A stretch of DNA of 41,363 nt from Bdellovibrio sp. (GTDB lineage: Bacteria; Bdellovibrionota; Bdellovibrionia; Bdellovibrionales; Bdellovibrionaceae). Location of the stretch: NCBI GenBank assembly GCA_014376935.1, contig JACMQO010000182.1, forward strand, positions 1 through 41,363. Reading direction: 5' to 3'. Both the position numbers and the translations under genes were made by a program. Under the pieces are notes generated by a model. The model was not told where the DNA came from, ran no database searches, and worked only from the letters and a program-made list of their open reading frames with translations. Numbering within the stretch: the first letter of the stretch is position 1; the number at the start of each line of letters is the position of its first letter. This document shows positions 32,515 to 38,944 of the stretch, one piece after another.

Positions 32515-33390
32515 ATGGGAATGAGAATAGCAACAAATATTGCCGCATTGAATGCACGTAAAAATATGTATGGGTTAAGTAACGAACAGCAAACCGTCAT
32601 GGAACGTCTTTCTTCGGGAATTCGAATTAATAAATCATCAGACGATGCAGCTGGTTTAGCTATATCGGAAAATTTAAAAGCGCAGATTCGTGGATTTAGA
32701 CAAGCGAACAGAAATGCGAATGACGGTATTTCATTAGTGCAAGTTGCCGAAGGTGGTCTTAGTGAAATCACGAACATGTTGGTGCGTTTACGCGAACTAG
32801 CCGTTCAGTCAGCATCTGATACGATTGGTGATCGCGAACGTGGATTTACAAATATCGAATATCAACAGCTAAAAAGCGAGATCGACCGCGTAGCGCATAC
32901 GACGACGTATAATGGAACACCACTGTTAACGGGTGGAATAGGTCCAGACGGTCAGCCACTACAAACAGCTGATGGCCAGCCACTTAAGCTAGATATTCAG
33001 ATCGGTTTAAATAATAATGAGTTCAACGATCGAATCACTTTTGATACAGCTTCGACTGACTCGACACTACAGTCGATGCATTTGAATGAGGTTTCGGTTG
33101 CGACAAAAGAACAAGCTCGTAATAGTTTAAATACGGTCGATGATGCAATCAACCGAGTGAACGGGATGCGCGCCAACTTCGGAGCTATGCAAAATCGTTT
33201 ACAGACTGTTTCGCAAACGTTAATGGTTTCTGACGAAAATTTATCAGCCGCAAATTCACGTATCCGTGATGCCGATATCGCTGAAGAATCAAGTAAGATG
33301 GCTAAAAATAACGTTCTAATGCAGGCGGCAACCGCCGTCTTAGGGCAAGCGAATCAATCGAATCAGTTAGCGTTGAAGTTGTTAGGATAA
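32515..33390 (+). CDS. Flagellin with inserted DGQPL repeat
   Basis: The 291-residue protein has conserved ends (MGMRIATNIAALNARKNMYG, LSSGIRINKSSDDAAGLAIS, SRIRDADIAEESSKMAKNN). It resembles the upstream flagellin closely in the D0/D1 parts. The centre differs by a short insert with an internal repeat (GPDGQPLQTADGQPLK, about 143-158) where the other protein has only GVGGM. GGGAGG lies upstream of ATG 32515. The two flagellins may differ in filament position or surface properties. No chaperone or cap gene is adjacent. Confidence 0.95.
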   Translation: MGMRIATNIAALNARKNMYGLSNEQQTVMERLSSGIRINKSSDDAAGLAISENLKAQIRGFRQANRNANDGISLVQVAEGGLSEITNMLVRLRELAVQSASDTIGDRERGFTNIEYQQLKSEIDRVAHTTTYNGTPLLTGGIGPDGQPLQTADGQPLKLDIQIGLNNNEFNDRITFDTASTDSTLQSMHLNEVSVATKEQARNSLNTVDDAINRVNGMRANFGAMQNRLQTVSQTLMVSDENLSAANSRIRDADIAEESSKMAKNNVLMQAATAVLGQANQSNQLALKLLG

Positions 33391-33470
33391 CTTATTAGGA
33401 AATTAAGAAAAATTGGTTATCGCTGGAATGAATTGAATTTAGCCATAGAGAAAATGCCAGAGCGTTGTTA

Positions 33471-33499
33471 GCTAGCCCCTTATCGGTCACAGGGCTAGC
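33471..33499. terminator. Hairpin downstream of the second flagellin
   Basis: Arms GCTAGCCC (33471-33478) and GGGCTAGC (33492-33499) are perfect with a 13-base loop, 80 bp after the stop. No T run follows on the plus strand, so it may be a 3'-end stabiliser or a weak terminator. Confidence 0.4.
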
Positions 33500-33547
33500 C
33501 GTACAAGATGTAAAAGGCGTTCAAATCGAAGCGTCGATCCCTATTAA

Positions 33548-33883
33548 TTAATCTCGGTCGATCGTGATAGATCCATCAGCTTGTTTAGTCAAAATCCCTT
33601 TTAAGGTTTGGCCATCAGATCCTAAATCACAATCGTGACCATTTACTGTTGGTAATTCCACACCCGATGCTAAGACATCATCCAAGTGTAAAGCACATGC
33701 TTGGCTTTCGTTATAAATTTGAATTGACGAAGCTGTCACATAAGCAGTGCAACCCATCATATCTCTTTTTTCGAGCTTCGTAATTTTCGCTAAAATCTGC
33801 GCCTCTTGCTTACATTCGTATTCGCTTGATGCGTAAGACATAGATCCAACCATCAATAAAGATAAAGCTAAAATAGTTTTCAT
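33548..33883 (-). CDS. Small exported protein of unknown function
   Basis: The 111-residue protein has a signal peptide (MKTILALSLLMVGSMSYAS) and a mature domain with four cysteines (YECKQEAQ, MMGCTAYVT, QACALHLDD, GHDCDLGSD) that could form two disulfides. The pattern of one helix followed by beta segments is seen but the family is not recognised. AAGGAGAATG precedes ATG 33883. It stands alone, convergent with the second flagellin. Confidence 0.65.
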   Translation of the reverse strand: MKTILALSLLMVGSMSYASSEYECKQEAQILAKITKLEKRDMMGCTAYVTASSIQIYNESQACALHLDDVLASGVELPTVNGHDCDLGSDGQTLKGILTKQADGSITIDRD

Positions 33884-34052
33884 GGGTCATTCTCCTTGGC
33901 GCGTGGGGGCGCGGTAGTTATGAAGCATAACCATACACCAAGGTTGTTTTAGATTGTTTGAATTTTAATAGGGCAGGAAAACTTTGCCTCAACGTAAAAA
34001 GTTTAGACATATTTTACGCTGAAGTTTGTTTAAAAGTGCTAGAGCTTAAAAT

Positions 34053-34526
34053 CTAATATTCGATTTTATCTACTTTTTTCATCCATTCTTTGAATACGGC
34101 ATTCGCCTCAGGTGATGAAACGTGAACGCAAGCCAGTTTTCGTGATTCAAGCGGTTTTGGAATTTCTTGATAAATGAAGTCATCATCGAATCCAATGTCA
34201 GCCGCATCTTGCCGAGAATTCGCAAAATAAATTTTATCTAAGCGGGCCCAATAGATGGCTGATAAACACATCGGGCAGGGTTCACAGCTTGAATAAATCT
34301 CGCAACCGGCAAGATCAAAAGTATTTAATGTTTTACAGGCGTTACGAATCGCCACCATTTCAGCGTGGGCTGTTGGATCATTCGTTGATGTCACTTGATT
34401 CGAACCTTCGGCGATCACCTTTCCGTCTTTGGTGATCACGGCGCCAAAAGGGCCACCCATATTTTTAGACATGTTTGTTCTAGATAGATCGATCGATTTT
34501 TTTAAGAACTCTGCATTGTAAGTCAT
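34053..34526 (-). CDS. guaD: Guanine deaminase, cytidine-deaminase-fold
   Basis: The 157-residue enzyme has the zinc site H54-A-E56 (PTAHAEMVAI) and C84/C87 (SSCEPCPMCLSAIYWAR). The GGPFGAVI start and the C-terminal DAADIGFDDDFIYQEI and KPLESRKL segments match the Bacillus-type guanine deaminase better than TadA. It would convert guanine to xanthine and ammonia in the cytoplasm. The terminal Tyr (DKIEY) fits that group. It stands alone. Confidence 0.87.
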   Translation of the reverse strand: MTYNAEFLKKSIDLSRTNMSKNMGGPFGAVITKDGKVIAEGSNQVTSTNDPTAHAEMVAIRNACKTLNTFDLAGCEIYSSCEPCPMCLSAIYWARLDKIYFANSRQDAADIGFDDDFIYQEIPKPLESRKLACVHVSSPEANAVFKEWMKKVDKIEY

Positions 34527-34765
34527 AATACTCTTTCACTTTGTGAATCGGCTGGTCATTTAACAACAGGTCCTTCGAAGAAGGAAGCAGTTTTTACGTG
34601 ATTTTAACAGCTTGTTTATAGCTCTATCGACTCTAGAACCAACAGGATGGTTTCCAGTTCGATTTTTGTGTAATCTATTCTGTATAAAATCATGACAGTA
34701 TCTTAGGTGCGTTGAAATGATCTATTGTGCCCTTTGCAGGAAGCTTAAACCCAAAGGAAATAGCC

Positions 34766-35740
34766 ATGAAATCAATTTATCAAATCGCCGTTCTACTTAT
34801 TTTGGCTAATCCTGTTTGGGCCGCTAATAAGGCCTCTGATTCGGCTATTCCAGAAACAGGATTCATTGAAATCAGTCCCGCACAACATATCGCCTATGAT
34901 TCGGCAATTGTTGATGCCGACAAAGCCACGCTAGTTATTTTACCCGGAGTTTTTCGTGGTTTAAATCGTAATGATGAATTCATTAAAAGTTTAATTCAAA
35001 AAAAGATTAATTTCGTTACGATGAATTTTTCGACGCAACCAGCTTCGGTAGCTACTTACGCGGCTGAGAAAAAAACTTATTTTGATGGGGGATCAAATAT
35101 CTCATCAAAAGGATTTGCCGATGAAGTTGAAGTCTTGGTCGACACGCTAAAAATTAAACGACCGCTCGTTATTACTTTGTCTTACAGTGGTAGCGTTTCT
35201 CAGTTTTTAAATGTCAGTAAATTTCCGACGATTATCGAAACGGCACCCGTCGGGCTATTAAATGATGAAGATCAAAAATCAGCTGCAAACTTGCAAGCTT
35301 TAGAAAACTGGTATGGCACATGGGGTATTTTACTTGCGCCGGCGTATTTTGCGACGAAAGACGCAAATTACCATCAGTATTGGCAGCCCGTAGCCAAGCA
35401 ATATTCTGCATCTGACAAACGGTTAGATACTGATGAAAATTTAAAGCGTTTAACAGATGGCTATGTTGGAATGGCAAAAGCCATTGAAAAGTATGATATG
35501 CGCCAACAGAATTTTAAATCCAGCCCCAAGCGCGTATTTATATTTGGCGAAAATGAAGACGAAGTTAGAAAAAAAACGCAGTTAGAAGCTGTTGAAGTTT
35601 ACAAAAAACAGACCGGCCTTGATGCAAAGCCGATCATCATACAAGGTGCTGGCCATATCGTTCCGAACGACAAGCCTGAAGAGTACATTCAAATTCTTTC
35701 GGCCATCTTAAACAAGATGGACGAAAAAATTAAAAAATAA
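34766..35740 (+). CDS. Exported alpha/beta hydrolase-like protein
   Basis: From ATG 34766 (AAAGGAAAT upstream) the 324-residue protein has a signal peptide (MKSIYQIAVLLILANPVWA). The mature part is alpha/beta hydrolase-like: LVILPGVFRGLNRND near the start, a possible elbow TLSYSGSVSQ (Ser in YSG, about residue 140), a late strand KRVFIFGENEDEVR and a likely catalytic His in GAGHIVPNDKPEEY. The elbow again lacks the first glycine. The substrate is unknown. An earlier ATG at 34727 would lack a proper signal. Confidence 0.75.
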   Translation: MKSIYQIAVLLILANPVWAANKASDSAIPETGFIEISPAQHIAYDSAIVDADKATLVILPGVFRGLNRNDEFIKSLIQKKINFVTMNFSTQPASVATYAAEKKTYFDGGSNISSKGFADEVEVLVDTLKIKRPLVITLSYSGSVSQFLNVSKFPTIIETAPVGLLNDEDQKSAANLQALENWYGTWGILLAPAYFATKDANYHQYWQPVAKQYSASDKRLDTDENLKRLTDGYVGMAKAIEKYDMRQQNFKSSPKRVFIFGENEDEVRKKTQLEAVEVYKKQTGLDAKPIIIQGAGHIVPNDKPEEYIQILSAILNKMDEKIKK

Positions 35741-35742
35741 TG

Positions 35743-36252
35743 TTACGTATTGTTTATGCGACCGTGAACGCCAGCGCCTTCATAGGTGTGGCCGGTCGTT
35801 AAAGCTTTTGCCAAACCGATAACTTCGGTAACTGTTCCGGCATAATCCCAATATTCGGCTTGTTCGACAGTCACTTGCAGTAATCCCAAAGTTGGGTCTT
35901 CAAGGCCTTCGGGAAACCAAGCTTTTAATGTCGGTTTCCAAAGTTCTTTCATTTTGGCTTTATTTTTATTTACAACCGCACGCCCCGAAATTGAAACGTA
36001 ACGGTGATCATCGGGCTGTGAATACACCAAATTAACTTGGTTCGTTGAACTGATTTCTTCAACCTTAGGTGAAGACGTATCCATAAAGAAATACAAAGTT
36101 CCATCGGCAGCCATTTCTTGCGTCGCCATAGGTCGGCTTCTTAGAAATCCTTTTTCGTCGACAGTCGTTAACATGGCGATGTCGATATCTTTAATAATTT
36201 CTGCTAATTTTTTCATATCACCTAATTCAACATTTTCATTTTTAAAGCTCAT
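35743..36252 (-). CDS. Pyridoxamine-5'-phosphate-oxidase-like (general stress 26 type) protein
   Basis: The 169-residue protein has the split-barrel FMN-binding fold typical of general stress protein 26: IAMLTTVDEKGFLRSRPMAT, GTLYFFMDTSSPKVEEI, VNLVYSQPDDHRYVSISGRA and WFPEGLEDPTLGLLQVTV. It probably binds a flavin and acts as a small cytoplasmic oxidoreductase; the substrate is unknown. I chose ATG 36252 because GGAGGAAAA lies directly upstream. A much longer open frame to 36657 is only the antisense-frame shadow of the DUF2177 gene. Confidence 0.88.
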   Translation of the reverse strand: MSFKNENVELGDMKKLAEIIKDIDIAMLTTVDEKGFLRSRPMATQEMAADGTLYFFMDTSSPKVEEISSTNQVNLVYSQPDDHRYVSISGRAVVNKNKAKMKELWKPTLKAWFPEGLEDPTLGLLQVTVEQAEYWDYAGTVTEVIGLAKALTTGHTYEGAGVHGRINNT

Positions 36253-36386
36253 AGTTTTCCTCCGTAGTGAACTTTGAAGGTTGCAGCATTTACGCCACAA
36301 GTACTCGGGCGTACGGTGCTGCTTATGTCGAATTAATGAATAATTTGAACTGACTGTGGGGCAAAAACGGAAAAAAGAAGGGGCGT

Positions 36387-36806
36387 TTAACTGGCTGAAA
36401 AGTCGCGAACAAAACGCGCGATCATGGTGACAAGGCCGCAAACAACTCCACCCCAGCACATATCGGCAAAAGTTAAAATCAAAGTCCAATCTTTTAAAGT
36501 TGAATAGTTGGTCATATCGTAGACTCCGTAAATGACAAAACCCATCAATGCACCAATTAAAAAAGTAGGAATTGGTCCCGCATTGAATTCTAATTTCGGC
36601 AAAACAAAGTAGACAATGCCGATCGATAATAAAATATAAACGACCCCTGCGGCCCAAAGAACGGGTTGAAAGTTACCATCGTAAATTCGACCTATCACTG
36701 ACATTTGATTCGTATAGAATTTTTTGGCAATCAGACCAATCCAAATAAAATCAATAAGGATGATCGAGATAAAACAAGTCGCAAGTAATTTAATTTCGTT
36801 CAGCAT
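36387..36806 (-). CDS. DUF2177 family membrane protein
   Basis: The 139-residue protein has four membrane segments. The family pattern is visible in IDFIWIGLIAKKFYTNQM, AGVVYILLSIGIVYFVLP, GFVIYGVYDMTNYSTLKDW and FADMCWGGVVCGL. The family role is unknown; the conserved polar residues within helices suggest small-molecule or lipid contact. It precedes the PNPOx-like gene on the same strand with 134 bp between them. Confidence 0.88.
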   Translation of the reverse strand: MLNEIKLLATCFISIILIDFIWIGLIAKKFYTNQMSVIGRIYDGNFQPVLWAAGVVYILLSIGIVYFVLPKLEFNAGPIPTFLIGALMGFVIYGVYDMTNYSTLKDWTLILTFADMCWGGVVCGLVTMIARFVRDFSAS

Positions 36807-36876
36807 CGGGCCTCCGGTTAAGCGCGAAGTAATAGCGCAGCCTTACTGTAGCAGTGGATGCAATACATTAGCCAAA

Positions 36877-37377
36877 CTAAATTTTGATTCCCTCAAGCGC
36901 CAAAAGCTTTGTTTTCATGGCGATTCCACCTGCGTAGCCACCAATTTTTCCGGTCGCTGAAATCACCCGATGGCAAGGAATGATAATGGCCAGTGGATTT
37001 TTGCTGTTGGCGGTGCCGACGGCGCGAACGGCTTTTTCGGCTTTGATATTTTTAGCCTGCTCGCCGTAGCTGATTGTTTTTCCGAAAGGAATTCGCGCCA
37101 GTTCAGCCCAAACTTTCTTTTGAAAATCAGTTCCTGACAGCAAGATAGGAAGATCAAAATCTTTTCGATCACCCGTGAAGTATTGCTGCAGCTGAGCAAT
37201 GGCCAATTCGATCACGGGATTTGTTTCATGGATTAAAGTATAAGTTTTGTAATGACGTAAGAAATCAACACTATCGCCCTCAAATAAAAGAGACAATAGA
37301 TTCATTTCATCAGCATATAGATACAGGTTTCCGATAGGGCTTAGCCATTTCATTAAGTAAATTTGATTTGATTTCAT
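36877..37377 (-). CDS. ogt: Methylated-DNA-protein-cysteine methyltransferase
   Basis: The 166-residue protein has the active-site motif IPCHRVIS with acceptor Cys135 and the downstream GKIGGYAGG, plus the DNA-binding helix start FQKKVWAELARIPFGKTISY. It repairs O6-alkylguanine by transferring the alkyl group to Cys135 irreversibly. The size suits the Ogt/AdaB group without an Ada N-terminal domain. ATG 37377 follows AAAGGGTG; the longer reading to 37407 is not needed. Confidence 0.94.
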   Translation of the reverse strand: MKSNQIYLMKWLSPIGNLYLYADEMNLLSLLFEGDSVDFLRHYKTYTLIHETNPVIELAIAQLQQYFTGDRKDFDLPILLSGTDFQKKVWAELARIPFGKTISYGEQAKNIKAEKAVRAVGTANSKNPLAIIIPCHRVISATGKIGGYAGGIAMKTKLLALEGIKI

Positions 37378-37572
37378 AAGACACCCTTTCGGATTTGATT
37401 TGGTCAAATATGGTCTGGCTCCGAAAAAATGGCAAGCAACAAAAGTTGGTCCGAGATCTGCAATATGTGCCTTAAGCGTTTTAATTTCGTTTATATAATT
37501 TTGAATGGTTTATTTTTCCCCGTTCTAAACATATACCGGGATATTTGACCAAAAAACTAAAAAGGAGTTTTT

Positions 37573-37818
37573 ATGTTGTGGGCGTTATTTATAGGTTTGT
37601 TCGTTGGTATCGTGGCTAAGTTTTTTATGCCAGGCAAGGACCCAGGTGGAATCATCGTGACGGCGTTACTAGGTGTTGCTGGAGCGGCCTTTGGTCACTG
37701 GATCGGTTTACAAATGGGCATGTATCAAGAAGGTGAGCCAGTGGGATTTTTTACGGCAGTTATTGGGTCGATGCTAATTCTATTTATTTATAGATTAGTA
37801 TTTCGTCGTACGGCTTAA
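37573..37818 (+). CDS. GlsB/YeaQ/YmgE family stress membrane protein
   Basis: The 81-residue protein has three membrane segments and the family pattern: GLFVGIVAKFFMPGKDPGG, TALLGVAGAAFGHWIGLQMG, IGSMLILFIYRLVFRR. Relatives are small inner-membrane proteins induced by envelope or acid stress, of unknown mechanism. AAAGGAG precedes ATG 37573. A small exported protein gene follows 65 bp later, and both are probably part of a stress-related cluster with the ogt and PNPOx-like genes. Confidence 0.9.
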   Translation: MLWALFIGLFVGIVAKFFMPGKDPGGIIVTALLGVAGAAFGHWIGLQMGMYQEGEPVGFFTAVIGSMLILFIYRLVFRRTA

Positions 37819-37883
37819 TTAATATTTTAACGGGTGATTGCAGGTTGTAGTTGCCGCTTTTAACAAAAAAAATAGGAGAGAAA

Positions 37884-38150
37884 ATGAAAACACTTATTAT
37901 GGTATTAGCAATCGTTGGTGGCTTGACTGCAACTGTACACGCCGAAGAGACAATGGGCGAAAAAGCTCAAGCAACGACAAATGATGCTGGTCGCGCAATG
38001 AAAAAAGGCGCTCATCGTGCGAAGGAAGCTGTTTGTATGAAAAGCGATGCTAAATGTTTAGCAGAAAAAGCAAAACACCGCGGCCAAGAAGCTGGGGATG
38101 CAATTGGTGACAAAGCATCTGAAGTTAAAAACAACGTCGACAAAAAGTAA
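37884..38150 (+). CDS. Small exported Lys/Ala-rich helical protein
   Basis: From ATG 37884 (TAGGAGAG upstream) the 88 residues begin with a signal peptide (MKTLIMVLAIVGGLTATVHA). The mature part is helical and charged with AMKKGAHRAKEAVCMKSDAK and GQEAGDAIGDKASEVKNNVD. It resembles small periplasmic stress proteins of LEA/CsbD-like composition, but that may be composition only. Two cysteines lie close together (VCMKSDAKC). It is followed by a terminator at 38196-38229. Confidence 0.65.
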   Translation: MKTLIMVLAIVGGLTATVHAEETMGEKAQATTNDAGRAMKKGAHRAKEAVCMKSDAKCLAEKAKHRGQEAGDAIGDKASEVKNNVDKK

Positions 38151-38195
38151 TTTCAAATTAGATCATTACTGATAAATTTATTAGTAACAAAATAT

Positions 38196-38229
38196 ATCCC
38201 TGCTAGATTTTTCTAGTGGGGATTTTTTT
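38196..38229 (+). terminator. Rho-independent terminator
   Basis: ATCCCTGCTAGA and TCTAGTGGGGAT pair except for two central positions around a T-rich loop, followed by a run of Ts to 38229. It closes the GlsB/small-protein unit. Confidence 0.75.
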
Positions 38230-38240
38230 GAAAGGTAGCC

Positions 38241-38867
38241 ATGGCAAAAAATTATAGAAACCAATTAAGTTTGCAGCTTTTATTTATGGCGTTTTGTTTA
38301 GTGGTTACAGTCATTGGGTGTAAAGATTTACCGACATGGTTTTTAGAAACCGTACCGGTTATGATCGGCATGATTTTAATTTTGTTTACAGCCAAGCGTT
38401 TTCCGTTAACTCCGCTGTTGGCTATTTTGATCGCCGGACACTCGTTAATTTTGTGTATAGGTGGGCACTACACTTATGCCGAAGTTCCATTCGGATATTG
38501 GATGCAAGACGTTTTTCATTTTTCTAGAAATCACTACGATCGCATCGGACATTTAGCGCAAGGATTTGTCCCCGCCATATTAGCGCGTGAGATTTTTATA
38601 CGCCTAAAAGTTGTACGTGGTGCTGGCTGGTTATTTTATCTAGTTATTTGTGTTTGTTTATCGTTTAGCGCATTTTATGAATTTATTGAATGGTGGACGG
38701 CCCTTTTAACGGGTAAGTCTTCTACCGCATTTTTAGGAACTCAAGGCGACATTTGGGATACGCAGTGGGATATGTTTTTCGCGTTAGTAGGATCTATTTT
38801 AGCCCAGGTCTTGTTGGCACGATCGCATGACCGACAGATTGAGGATATTTGCCCCAAAAATCTTTAG
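38241..38867 (+). CDS. DUF2238 (YjdF-type) membrane protein
   Basis: The 208-residue protein has five or six membrane segments with the family pattern HYTYAEVPFGYWMQDVF, NHYDRIGHLAQGFVPAI and FSAFYEFIEWWTALLTG ending with GTQGDIWDTQWDMF. Conserved His, Asp and Glu at membrane edges suggest metal or lipid contact; the function is unknown. ATG 38241 is preceded by GAAAGG. It follows a terminator and precedes the histidine kinase gene by 77 bp. Confidence 0.9.
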   Translation: MAKNYRNQLSLQLLFMAFCLVVTVIGCKDLPTWFLETVPVMIGMILILFTAKRFPLTPLLAILIAGHSLILCIGGHYTYAEVPFGYWMQDVFHFSRNHYDRIGHLAQGFVPAILAREIFIRLKVVRGAGWLFYLVICVCLSFSAFYEFIEWWTALLTGKSSTAFLGTQGDIWDTQWDMFFALVGSILAQVLLARSHDRQIEDICPKNL

Positions 38868-38944
38868 AAAAATAAAGATTTCCTTTTTTTTTATTAAGTT
38901 TTGTCTCTATGCTATAAGAGTACTTTTATTTCATGGGGTTAAAG

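Noticed and set aside
35743-36657. A 304-residue open frame that could be a fusion protein
   Set aside because: Residues before the MSFKNENVE start are Cys/Phe/Arg-rich shadow sequence of the overlapping DUF2177 gene, and a strong GGAGG site precedes ATG 36252.
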